From Prostheceraeus crozeri (lineage: Eukaryota; Platyhelminthes; Polycladida; Euryleptidae), in NCBI GenBank assembly GCA_907163375.1, contig CAJQUW010007813.1, positions 124,001 to 188,000 on the forward strand: a stretch of DNA of 64,000 nucleotides, given 5' to 3'. Both the position numbers and the translations under genes were made by a program. Below the pieces are notes generated by a model. That model made no database searches. It was not told the origin of the DNA and saw nothing but the letters and a program-made list of their open reading frames with translations. Below are positions 1 to 13,500 of this stretch, in pieces (the stretch's first letter is position 1; each line of letters starts with the position of its first letter).

Positions 1-1296
1 TAAAATCTCCTTAATTTTTGAATCAGAAAAAGCGTAGGAACCCTGTACAAGTCTGACGTCTTTGTTTCATCGAACAATTATTGTTCAACAGAAGTTGGTC
101 TTTCTAGATATCATTAAATCATAGTTCAGAATTAGTTCAGAAGTTGCCTTAGCATGGATTATCAAAATGATAAGAAATTTTAGGATCGATAATCGCCCTA
201 CTAATGCTCATAAAGCTCGATATAATACGATCCATAAAAACAAAGGGGTCAGTTCCAAATCTTCACTCAACGCAAGGCTCAAGTACCCGTCCTTGCAAAT
301 CTTACTCCTCGAATTTGTTGTCACGGTCTTTATCATCATTCCTTTCGATTCTTTCACTGATGTATGCCGCCTCATGATCAAATTACACAATGTCGGCGTA
401 TTCAATCACTAAAAGATCATCAATTCAACAAATATCAAACTAGAAAAATTATAGTTGCATCCCGTTCTCAAATATTTGAATTACCCTCGAATAGAATCTG
501 CACTTAGCAAAAGATTTCAAATTACCCGAAGCCGTAGGTTGTATTCGAGAAAATGCAATGTTCAAATGCACACACGAATTTTGGTATTTCGTATTTTGTA
601 AATGAAAGATTGCATCCGTTTTTTTACAGAAAATCTAATGGAAAATGAGTCATAAGATTAAAAATTACATTTGATAATATATTTTTCTCTTCAGATCAAA
701 AAAAAAACTGTATCAAAATGTGAATTTATTAGCATTCTGGTCAATTAATGGCAGGGATTTCACGCATCACTTCATTTTGAGTGTCATATTCGTGTTCAAC
801 ATGTTTAGTCAGCTTCGCAGTTAAGCAGTATTATTTAATCCACATCATTTTCGCTATGATCGACCAGCAAAATAATGCTTCCTCGGAAAGACAGAAGCTA
901 AAAGGTACGTGGGATATAGCTGCTTCGAATAACTCTAGCTTGGCAACTGACGTCTTCAAACGCTTTCGTAGATAATCCAACATCGCAAGCTTGCAATGTC
1001 ACGTTCAGGTTGAAACGAACGGGAAAATACTTAAAACAAAAGGAAATCAATTGCAGTAATTTCTGGCCAGTCGAAGCGAACTGATTCGAATCTTTCTTGA
1101 ATCTCAATTCCAAATTGAATTGATTCTCGAAGCTTCGCAGGTCCCTACTTTGCAGTCTTTATGATGTTCGAAACCATGTCCGACTTGCCCAATCCCAAAT
1201 ATAAACGTAATTAAATTCATAGTGTAAACACTAATTACACATTTTATAGTTCTGAAATGTGTCAGATATTGAACCATTCTAATTTTCTTTCTGCAG
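1..1296. other. intronic sequence upstream of first visible exon
   Basis: I see no credible coding exon, RNA gene or element boundary here. The next exon starts in phase 0 inside the neurexin IV gene, so this is most likely intron. The laminin G exons expected upstream in this family must lie outside the window. Confidence 0.5.
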
Positions 1297-1565
1297 CCCG
1301 ATAGCTGTGTCATCCGTGACTATTGCATGCCCAATCCATGCAAACGTGGAGCCAAATGTACTCAATCAGCGAACAGCTTCTCTTGTGATTGCTCAAATAC
1401 CGGTTATACTGGGGCCGTTTGTTATATGTCTACTTATCCGACATCTTGCGATGAAGTAAAACTCTTATTGCGCCCTAATGAACAGAAATTAGAAGCAAAG
1501 AATGTGACGATCGACCTGGATGGATCTGGAGTACTGGCACCCTTCAAAGTGACGTGTACCTTCAA
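1297..1565 (+). CDS. neurexin IV exon: EGF domain and start of fibrinogen-like domain
   Basis: The acceptor CTGCAG precedes 1297 and the donor GTAAGA follows 1565; phase in 0, phase out 2. It encodes an EGF module with six spaced cysteines (CMPNPC, GAKC, FSCDC, GAVC), then the SCDEV and FKVTC segments that open the fibrinogen-like domain of this family. Confidence 0.9.
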
Positions 1566-4500
1566 GTAAGATAACATTCATATCATTCAATTTTCTATAT
1601 TACCTAAAAACGTTTATTACACCTCGATGTCTTTGCATGCCTGCTTTTCTGAATCCTTCGAAATTTCTCCTAACAAGGATGTTGTAAAAGATTCCACAGG
1701 AATTTTGTAGTTCTTCACGTGCAATAGTCTGTCAAGTTTAGTGTTTTTAAGCGATTTTAGACCGTTTGGCAATTTTAGGGCCTTCCATCAAAGTATTCAA
1801 CAAAATTGTGACGCTGTATAACTTGCACTCAAATTGATAATTATCATTTGATGCGTCGCGTCGGTTGCATAAGTTCATGCTATAGAAATTCTTCTATCGT
1901 TACATGGTACTTGCACAACCGCTCTTGTTTGCCAATTGTCATGTTAACAATGTAAAACCTCAAAATATCAAGTGTAGATATCAGCGCGTCGCACAAAAGA
2001 CATCGAGATCGGTGTCTCATGTGGTCATCGTGTGCATTAAAGTTGGCATTGACGAAAGTTTTACCTAAGTTTCTGATCTGAAGCTTTCCTAGTTATTGGA
2101 CTTTCATATAATCGCCGTGCAGGATTTGAGTTGCCCTACCATTGTTAATTTTGAGAAATACACTTTAATTACACTGCGTAAATGCCGATGTGAGCATAAA
2201 TCAGCTGCATTGACGAGATAAAATTGAGTGACTTTTCTAGCCTATCACAGAAGACACGTACTAAACATATCTTTAACGAACAAAATTGAACGAATTGCGA
2301 TCATTTTTGGTTTCAGGTGAAAAGATGTTAAATTAATTCAACACAAAAAACATGACAGAATCGTTCTAATGGGGTTTCAGTTTTATTCATTTCTTCGTTT
2401 ACAGCAAAGACGGACACGTGTGGACTTACGTGGATCATAATGCGATGAGTAATACTCGTGTTGACGGCTTTGAACCGCCAGGATCTTACGCATTTGATCT
2501 CAATTACGGAAATGCGCCAATCAGTTCGTTGACGGAATTGGTGCGCAGATCGACATATTGCCAGCAAGAAATCTTTTATCGTTGTAAAGCAGCAAAATTG
2601 CTAGCTCGTCCTCCAATTGTTGGTAAGTGGGCTGCAGACCGTTTTAAATTTACAAATTATTTCTTGGATTCTGAAGTTCACATTGATCAACAAGTTGAAA
2701 ATAAGATATATGTTTATATTGCTTGTAATATCGTAATTAGTTATTTACACAACAAGTGCAAAGTATCCATTTTTATTGCATTTTTCGAGGTCAACATATC
2801 TACGCACAATCCCGAAGTGCGAAGGCACAGCTTACTTATTGAGAATGATGCAATTAGCCCTTATACAACGGAAAGGGGTAACTTATTACCCCAGACACAT
2901 TCTATCGTATGTAACTATGCTCGTAGGATAAGCAATTATGTTTTGTCATTAGATGTGTTTGAAGATTCAATACGATACTTCCGAATGATAGACCTTCCAT
3001 AAATTTCTAGTTTTTTGTTTAAACTGTAGAAATATATTTTTTAGTGTTGGGATAAGTTTTTGCCCATTTCCGTAAATAGTGTGGGAATATTTTTATGAAT
3101 GGATAAAATGTAATATTAAAAATAATTATCTTTGAATGATAATTCAATCGCTCTTTTGTAAAAGTTGGTTGTTCTCGATGGCAAAATGTGCTCTCACACT
3201 TTCATAAGTCCGTAGTTCTTTATCTATGCTCTGGTATTTCATGAATGTTACTTTGAGGTGTCTTGTGTAATACGAGGATATGGGGAATGACGCAAAAGAC
3301 AGTGTTTTTCATTTCAATTAATTGATTGTATTTTTTCCTACAGTTTCTCTACATTGTTCATTCACCTCAGAATCACATGACAAGCTCATACACGCTGGCA
3401 TCGGTTGGATCAATCAGCTTTCGAGTTGTCAAACAAAACAGCTTTGCTGTGCGTGAATATCACTTGCCAGGCAGTGCTTCTCTTCCAAGTTCAGTACGCC
3501 TTACATGCTCATTTACATTTTCTTGGCTGCAGAGATGGCGCGAAATATAGCATAGAACAAGTCTCAAGGCTTTTCACGGAGCCCACACAGGATCCTTTTG
3601 AAAGCACGCCAAGTGATGATGATGAATTGTAAATAAACGAAACCGCTCATGATTATTACATTGAAATGGAGTCTGGTGACGAATTATTATAATCAGATCT
3701 TTGGATAATGAAATGGTTTTCAACTGCCAAAAAGTTCATCTCATTGAGGATCACACAGGAAACAAAATGTTGTGTGTACCTGGAGGTCTAACATTCGACG
3801 TTTCGAGATTTTCAGATGTGCAAGATTTTTTCTTGTAGGCCTATATTTGATTCTTGTATCAAGAAAATTGCGTTATGCACCAACAAGCGAATGCTCGACG
3901 CTTCAGAAGAAGAACCACTAAGAAAAGTCAGGTCCACTAAGTCAACTAAGACAATAAAGACACTCTTTGGAAAGCATAAACTTCATTATGAAAGCAATTA
4001 TCATAGAGATTATTGCAGTGCGAAATATGAAATTGCTTAGTGGTCATTGCTCTTACAGGAGGAACCACGCCATTCACTCGAACTTGGGGTTGGTGGATCG
4101 GTCGAAGAGGGCAGCCGAGGTATTACTGGGGAGATAGTGCCCCTGGTCACAGGAAATGTGGATGTGGTGTGCTGGGAACCTGTTCCGGATCTGCCACCAC
4201 TTGCAACTGCGATACGGAATTGGCTGAAAGCGAGGATAAAGGCCTGCTGATGTTCAAAGTAAGTGAAAATCGCTTGTCATCACGAGTTCTGATTACAAAC
4301 TTGTGCTTTTTTACTTTCTCTTCACTTATCTTTTTTAATGTTTTATGATGTTACTTACTCTCTTACAACAAGTAGCTATTTTATGCATGTATTTTCACTT
4401 TTGTATCTTACACTGCAGTAGAGTGAATGCTACGTGAGTTGTGACCTCTGGCTGTACAGTCAGTTCTCTGATGATGGCCGGCAGTGCTGGTCGAAAGATC

Positions 4501-7500
4501 TCGGCAATTTGAAAAGAAGTGACGTTTTTGTCTTAAGGCTAACATCAGCCATGCTGGGGTTTTCACCAATTGCGAACAATTATGTCATACCCAGGTCCAC
4601 TATTTACTACGAAACTTGTGCATCTGATATTAGTTTAATCGTGTGATGTGTATTGATATTTGCATAGTATTCATGCGGTTCACTGTCCACTTTTACATCA
4701 ATTATGTTGAAAAAAATATATATGTCACATGCGATGTCAGTTAAAACGAATTCTATGACATGAGTTAGTTCAGTTGATATCTGCAAACGCTTTGTAAATT
4801 TCGAATCGATGTACACACTACTACTGTATGTAAATGCAGTAACGATCGCTTCTCTTACTTCTTCCTTCAGACCTTTGAGAGGTTATAAAAATAATTAGTC
4901 ATTGAATAGCACTGGCTAAAATATATATGACCAATGCCTCATTAAAAATCCCATCTGCCATCAACCGCTTGACTTTTTTTGCGCAACGTGTCGCAGGCCG
5001 TGCTGTTTCCTCTGGCAATTGATCAAATGACAAACATCGATCCGAGGTAGTTAAGATGCATATCGCACTGAACTGGAACAGAAAGTGATCATTAGGCTTC
5101 GGGGAAAAAAGTTGACACATCTTTCGTTTTAGTTACCTTTTTAGGTTCCTGATATCCCTAACAAGGCAGGTCTTTATTAAGTTCATAAAGTAGGTCAATT
5201 TCAGCATGCTATTTCTAAATGAAATACAAATCTACGATAGTGAAAACAGCTTGAACAATATTTCGCAGATTCTCTTTGGCAAGATGATGACGTTGATCAA
5301 TCAATGTACTTTTTACATGTAGAGAGACTTCTCTGCACATCAGCACTGGAAAAAGAATTTTTTTCTCTAGGATATTCTACTGGGTCCAATGCCGATATGA
5401 AACGAAGAAAGATAGCTCCCACCTTCATTTGCTTCATTACCATTCGTATGTGTCGGTACCATGGCACCAGGGCTTTTCTCTGGACACTTAAACCGTATCT
5501 CTCGTGGAATGTCAGCGTCCAGCGATTAGAGTTAGGGTCTAATGTATCAAAGGAAATGCCTGAGTGAGAGAAATTCGGTCAGATACTTCAAAATTTATAG
5601 AAGTAAAAACAAAGGAGGTGCGATGAAAGACAAATTTGCTTCCAGAGCTTTATTTTGAAATAGTCATTGTCCCTTTGCGATTGATAACGCGTCGTTCGGT
5701 TCGTTTTTTTCAATGATATCTACCGGGCAGTCAAAGGAGCAACTTTGATTTTTACAATGTTATCGATCGGCTGAGTGACTTTTATTTGTACAAATGTGCT
5801 TGACAATACATTTCCCCCTAAGAATGGCATTCAGAAACTAGTGATCAATTAATCATTTTCCTATGAATTAAAATATTTGCAAATAAAGATGTAAACCTTA
5901 AAATTTGAATCGCAGGAAAGCAGACATTAAAAACTATAAATTGGATGTCGTTACAGGGAGTTATGATAGCAGACCGAAGTATAAAAAGCGTCTCTGTGAG
6001 CTATGTGATGATTTAAAAGTAGAAGTTTTGTATCACTTTATGATTGAATGTTCCGCGCATAAGAAAATTCGACAAGAAATAGCACCAGTGTTATGTTATT
6101 GCGATAACATATATACTCAGTGACAAAAAGAATGAAACAAGTCCTGATATGAATACTTATGACTTAAACTTGGTTGTACTGTACGTTTGTTTTTTGTTTG
6201 TAAAAGGAGAACTCGAATGCTTTACTCAAAAACATTTAATTTGATACTCATGATTTTATCAACTTACGTTAGAAACGGGTGTGACCACCGCGAGCATCCA
6301 AACAGGCATCGATGCGTGAGGGCATGGATGAGCACAGTCGCTGGATGAATGCCAGGTCTAAGAGGTTCCACTGCTCGATCAGTCTGTCGGCCAACATCTT
6401 CAAAGACACTGGTGGGTGGTTGTACCTCTCCCTCACTCTGCGACCAAGTTCATCCCAGCAGTGCTCGATGGGGGAGAGGTCGGGAGAACGTGAGGGCCAT
6501 TCCAAGGTTGGGATTCCACTGCTTGCTATCCTGTTAGAGACCACTGAAGCGCGATGGGGCCTTGCGTTGTCATCCTGAAAAATCAATTGATTCGATGTCA
6601 CTGCTGGAACCACGACCGGTGTCACGATCTCGTCGGCATATCGCTGTCCTGTCAATGTTCCTTTCACTACGATTGCTGGTGTTTTTCCATTGTGCCAGAT
6701 ACCGCCCCAAACCATGACACTACCGCCGCCGTACCGGTCGTGTTCTTTGACGCAGCATGGAGCAAATCGTTCACTTGGCAAGCGATGAACACGGATCCGA
6801 CCATCGTTGAAATCGAGAGTAAACCTCGATTCATCAGTCCAGAGCACACGTTCCCACTGACTGTCACTCCACGACTGATGACCTTGACACCACGTCACTC
6901 GTCTCCTTCGATGGTCCAGGCTCAGCGGAATTCTCACAGCGGGTCGTCGAGACTGTATACCAGCTTCTCGTAATCTTCGATATGCAGTTCGAACGCTACA
7001 GGCAACGTTCCAGTACACAATTAGCTTCGGGACGGACACAAATCTGTTTCTTTTAGCAGCTAAAACTAAGCGTGCATCTGTCCGCTTGGATGATACCCTT
7101 GGTCTTCCTAATCCTTTCTTCTTTTCCACATTTCCTTCTGCTTTCCAACGACATCACCACCTCCATACAACGACCCTTGAAATTTTCAATTCTTTCGCAA
7201 CAGTTGTAGAACTTTGCCCACAACGCATCATCCCAATTGCCATTCCTCTGGTAAAGTTATCGTGCGCCATTTCATAAGTCAAATCTGGTCAGCAGTAGGT
7301 GGTGATTCTGTTCAACTTCTAGCTGTTACTGTGATCAATATCAAATTTTGAAATTTGATGGTCCTATATCATTTCCCTTATCATATGGAGTTCAATGGTT
7401 ATACATAGAAAGCGAGATATCATCTCAAACCTATAACTGAGTTTCATGAATTAATGAACAATCTGATTCCAAAAAATATGAAAGCTATCGCTAAGCTTCT

Positions 7501-10500
7501 TCAGAAAGCAGACATCCGCTTGATCTCAAAGAAAAAACTCATTAACATCCAAAAAGGATCAAAAGTTCATTCACCTCTCCTTCCTTAATAAAAATTGCTT
7601 CTTTGTTATTGACCACATGTGCTCCTTTTCTACCTTTTCCTATGAATGTGTTTCAGTGTGTTCAATGTATGGCAATTGAATGTTCTCCAATTGTTTTCCA
7701 TAAGTTTTGGAAGTATACATTTGTTGACTTATTGACATTTATTCGATTCCGTCCAATAAGAGCGAAATCAGCTGCGGTATGAACGAATAATTGTATTTGG
7801 TTAAAAGATTTATTTAAATATCTATAAGAAGCACGAATTGATAAAAATAGCAAATTTTCGTCTGCAAAATCTGGATCCTGGGCTTGGAAACTCAAACCGG
7901 AAACTTACTCGGGGATCGTTCTAGTCCCAGGCGTGAACTCGGTCCTTGCTTTTTTTCACAAGACCGTGATCAATCCCCGGCTTACAACCCTTCTGCGACA
8001 CCTCGCACTAAAATCAAGTAGCGTATGACAGATTGGTCTTATTTTATTGATAAACTATTTGAAACATGCGTCTGCCACAACACACCATCTTGCATTATCT
8101 AGTAAGATATATAGCATCAGCCCCAAGCAGTGCAGTGATGGCAAATAATTTTGAAGCAAACATAGGCTATTTTCTTAGTTGATTAAGTAATGCGACTTTA
8201 TAATGTTTTTATTTATGTCCAAAACGAAAAAGATCTTTCTTGTAGAAAGCAAAATCGAAAACAAATCTAAAAGATTGAGTAATCTGATCAATTGTAGTAG
8301 CAGTTAAAGCTTATCTTAATTATTCAAATTATTTCAGTCTAATTTGAATCTATACTGCCTGACATAAAAAATGCTCTACTCAAATATATGAACTTTATTT
8401 CACTCACACTCATGAATTATAAGATAGCATTTTATATAAAACATTATATTTGAATAAATGGGAGACATTAGTACCGAGTATGTCCTCCCCGCACTGAAAT
8501 GCAGCTTTGAAGTCTCATCGGCATCGAGTCGCAAAGATGATCAAGCCGTTCCTGATCCAGCAATGACCATTGATCGATGAGTCTCTCTGAAAGAGCTGTC
8601 AGTGTTGATGGCGGATGATCATATGCATCTCTCACTTTCCGACCAAGTTCATCCCAAGCATGTTCGATCGGAGACAGGTCGGGGGAGCGTGAAGGCCAAT
8701 GGAGGATGCGAATTCCAGATCTCACTATAGCTTTTGTTACACAATGAGCTCTGTGTGGTCGAGCGTCATCCTGGAATATGAGGTTGAGTTCATTTACCGT
8801 TGGGATGACGATTGGAGATATGATATTCGATAAATATCGCTCTCCGTTCAAGTTCCCATTCACAATGAATGCGACAGTTCGACCTCCGTACCAGATACCG
8901 GCCCAGATCATCACGCTACCACCACCATAGCGATCATGCTCAGATATGCAGCAGGGTGAATACCTCTCCCAACCATTCGATGCACTCTAATGCGACCATC
9001 GTGAAAATCCAAAGTGAAACGGGATTCATCCGTCCACATCACTTGACGCCATTCCTCTGTGCTCCACGACAGATGCTGCTCACACCATTCCACACGCTTT
9101 CGCTTGTGTTCGAGACCTGCGGAGAAAAAAATTGGCAGTGAAACAATGTCATTGTGTGAAATTCTCGCATTACTTACTTAGAGGAATTCTTTCAGCAGGT
9201 CGGTATGACCTCAGGCCCACTTCTGTTAGACGGCGATATGCTGTTCGTATACTGCATGCAATTCCTGCTGCAGCTTTCCAGCTGATGGCCAGTCGAAGAA
9301 CACTCTTAAAGCGATTGCGCTTTGCTGAGATAACCAACTTCCTATCGGTAGCATTGTTTGTCAATCTCGGTCTCCCTGATCCTTTCCTTCTTTTAACATT
9401 TCCATCATTGTTCCATCGACTCCACCACCTGCTCACAGTGGAGTGTGACACATCCAACTTCCGTCCAACAAACCTACAACTCTTTCCACATCGTAGCATT
9501 CCAACCGCCATTCCTTTTACAAACTCTGATTGCGACATTTTTGCTTCAAAATTTAGTCAGAAAGAATTGCTTGATAGTGATAAAAGGTCGAATTTGAAAT
9601 GCATCAACTATGCCAAAGACATCGACAATGGACAGCTGCTTTATATTAGCATGACAAATTTGATGCATAGACATCCTGGTCATTGCAGTATGAAATAAAA
9701 GTCGTCCACTTCCATTGAGATTTTCTATATCAAGTGGATCGTTTTTAATGTCATAGAGTATAATTCATGCGACTTCAGGGGAGTTTCAATTGAGACCCTA
9801 GGTGCCACCCTTCTTGTTCGACATAAGTGACCCTCCAAGAGCGATCCAGCTGACTCAACGATTAAGTCTTGCCGTGCAGCGTGGTAATGCTGCTTCAGTC
9901 AGAGGAAGCCTCTATCGAGCTTAATCATCGATGTCAATTTTTGCTGCTTAGAGATGGAGTGGCTGAATGGCCACTTTTTGTATTTTTATTTAATGATTTT
10001 ACATTTGAATTTGTCTTTCGAAAATCAAATTTTTAAGCTGAAGTCCATTGACAATTAAACTTTCTCTTTTCTGCAGCAAGATTTACCTGTTACTGGAATT
10101 CGGCTTGGCAACACAGGGACTCTTTACGATGATCGCTACTCACACTTCCGAGTCGGTCGCTTAGAATGTCGTGGAGATACGTTTTTCGACAATACTGTTA
10201 CATTCAGGAAACAGGATGCAATCATCACTCTGGATAGCATTTGGAGGTAAATTATTTTATATCCCACCTTCGAACCTTTACAAGAATTCGACAACGAACA
10301 AAAACTTTCCGTTTCAAATTGTTCTCAGCTGAAATTATTTTATTCAGAAGCATAAAGTGAAGCTTACTAAAATTAAGAGCAAGAATTGTGTTAAAGTATA
10401 TCCCTTTCTTAACGAATTATAATCGACTTAATGCATTCAGAATGCTCTACATGTAGACCAACATGTTTATTTTACATTTAACTCACTAACCGTTCAATTA

Positions 10501-13500
10501 CTGTTCTTTTTGTAGTCATACCGAATTCGACATTATGTTCCTATTCAAAACAACTCAGCCTAACGGCGTATTCTTCCAAATTCTTGGTTCAACTGGTCAT
10601 TCGGCAGAAGTCCGACTTCGGCAAAGTCGTACTGTTCGCTTTATCTATAATGTCGGCTTTGGCATCCGCGTTCTTGATATAGTCACTACCAATTTCCTCA
10701 ACGACAACATGTGGCACGTCGTAAGAGTAGAGAGAAATCGCAGGGAGGCTACCATCGCTGTAGATCATCATTCTCCTGTTAATTTGGTGGAGCCAATCGA
10801 TCAAGCCTTTCGAATTTTCAAATTCGACCAGAAAATAAATATCGGATCAACCTTGGATTACACTGATGGATTTTTGGGATGTCTTAGTAACTTCATGTAC
10901 AATGGTGTGATTTTAGACCTGAAGGGTGCAGTGCAATCGGGAGCTTACACATATGGATTAAAGGTGGGCTGTCATCCAAGGTGCGAATCGCGGCCATGTT
11001 ATAACAAAGGCGAATGTATAGAGTATTATTCACATTATTGGTGCGAGTGTGGTCTTACATCATTCCGTGGCTACGCTTGCGGTCGAGAAGTTGGAGCTAG
11101 TTTCATTGATGGACCGTATCTGCGAATTACAATGGATAGCAGTGGAATGGAGAATCTCGGCACTTTGGATGAATATATTCAGGTAAGATGATGCTTGAAT
11201 TTGTGACGCAGAAATACCAAATATCGTTTTCCTTCCGTAAGAATTCTCCATTCGATCATGCGTTGCATTCTCTGAACTACCCATGGATCTCAGATCATAT
11301 GGAGCTGGCAGTTGTTAGTATGATTGTACCAGTGAAAAAGATCGAACTTCAAATAAATCGCCATGATTTTTCAGTCCCGCTTAGGTGGCGTTCTATTAGA
11401 GAGTGGCGGTCTATTTTGCGCATGATCTTTTCTTTGTTAACTGTTTCCTTGTTGTCTTATTGAAGTTATCTTATCGTTTTTATTAGGAGATCGCTTACAT
11501 TGAGAGGCAACCACATTTGTAAATGAACATGTTTTGACGATGCAGTCTAATATTTCGCATAGCTAAACATAAAGATTTTTCTTTGAAGTATTTGCTCTCA
11601 GTGATAATGATTTCGACCTTGATAATTCTAGATTGGCTTCAAAACCAAGAGGAAAGGCGGTGTCCTGATGCTCATTACCTCAAGGGACCACAAGGAATAT
11701 ATCAAATTAATTATCAATACGAATGGTGGTATTACAGCTGTAATAAACGTTGGGTTCGATATGCGAGAAATGCCAATGAAGTTGAATGTCGACCTTTGCA
11801 ATGATCAGCATCACACACTGAGGTTTTGGCGATCACAGGAAGGCGCAGTATTGCATTTGAAAGTTGATGATTATCCGACTGATAGTAATGATTATCGGGA
11901 TTTGCTGAATAAAGTGAGTTGATTTCGTTATTACTATTTAACGATTAAAACATTGTTTTCTGTTGTCATCTTCCTAATTGTTTTAGACATTTTTGAATTT
12001 CATTGACATTCATTGCATGAGCTAAACTTGGAATAATCTATCATTCGATCAATCACAAATTTAATCATCTTTTTTGACACTAGTTGACTAGCCGCTATTC
12101 AATTCGAATAGATTTGACACTATTCAGCTCGCATGCTTATTGAACGCCATCGAGAGAAACTGAAGCCCCTCCATCTTGCTTTCCTGGACCTATAGAAAGC
12201 ATTTCACAGGGCACCGCACGAAGCGATCTGGAAGGCCCTCCTAGAACATCAAGTCTCCGAGCAATTAGTTGAAGTGATCAGATTACTTTACATCAACCCG
12301 ACAAGCGAAGTGCGATGTGCCGCGGGCACCACAAAACCGTTTAACATCAGCGTCGGTGTACATCAACGGTCTGCACTATCTCGCCTGTTGTTCATATTGA
12401 TTATGGACACAGCCACACGTGTCATTCAAAGACAGGCATGCAGCTTAATGTCTCAAAAACGGAATATTTACCTATTGTTTTAAGAGAAGGAGGAACGATA
12501 GAGTTTGATAACAAAGATGTTCCCAATGCCTGAAATTTGTATATCTTGGCTCGCGTGGAAGAGGACAGTGGAATTACTGAAGAAGATGAACACCGAAAAA
12601 TATCCCCTCGAGTCATAGGAAGGATTTACAAATCAGTCGTCAGGCCAGTGATCCTCTACGGATCTCAGTGCTGGCCCATGCCAAAAGAAGCAGAAAGAAA
12701 GTTCAACGTCATGGAAATAAAGATGCTCAGGTGTTCGCTGGGACGCACACGGCTCGACAAGAAAAAGAATGAAGACATCCGTGCGATGATGGGAATTGCG
12801 CCCATCTCTGAGAAAATGATGGAAAGCCGACATAGTTGGTATGGCCACGTTCTCAGATCGGATGAAGAAAGCGTCATCAGAGCAGCAGCAAGACTGGAAG
12901 TAGAAAATCAAAAGGCCGACCGAAAGAAAAGCTGATCGATTTGAAGAACACAAACCTGCACCCGGACATGGCTGCAGATCGAGCAAAGTGGCGGACACGG
13001 AGTAGAAGAGCGGACCTCGCACCGACGGGAATACGTCGAGGATGAAGACGAAGACACTAGTTGACTAGTCTGTCTGTGCACAGAATCATGTTGAACATCA
13101 ATGAGATTAACGCAACCTGCTTCCTATATTTTTTCAACGACGGCGAAACATTATAGTAACTGCAAACAGTCGATGCAGGCAAGCACATGAAGTTTCATAT
13201 TCACCATGTTCGTCGAAAGATGATATATGATATATCCCATCTTCACCTTATGAAGATGAGTTCTTCCGATAAATTTCATCAGAGCCGAAAGTGCATAAAT
13301 ACAACTTCAAAAAGTTGTAATCATTGTGTTGGAAAAGCAGTCGAAAACTCCTCAAAATAGTACTTCAAGTATGTTAACATGTTTCTATTGCATTGTGCAA
13401 GTATACAACGAGTAGCATTCGCGCATCTAGTAATCGAAATTTAGAAATCTTGCTTATCTTCAACCACTTATGAAACGAAGTGCATATTTCCACAAGAAAA

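Noticed and set aside
3341..3635. Possible extra neurexin exon after TTTCCTACAG with an acidic open frame
   Set aside because: Exons 2405-2622 and 4059-4258 join in perfect phase and match the family without it. The frame has no family resemblance.
6312..7000. Plus-strand open frames over the Tc1-like transposase
   Set aside because: Opposite-strand shadows of the transposase with no independent support.
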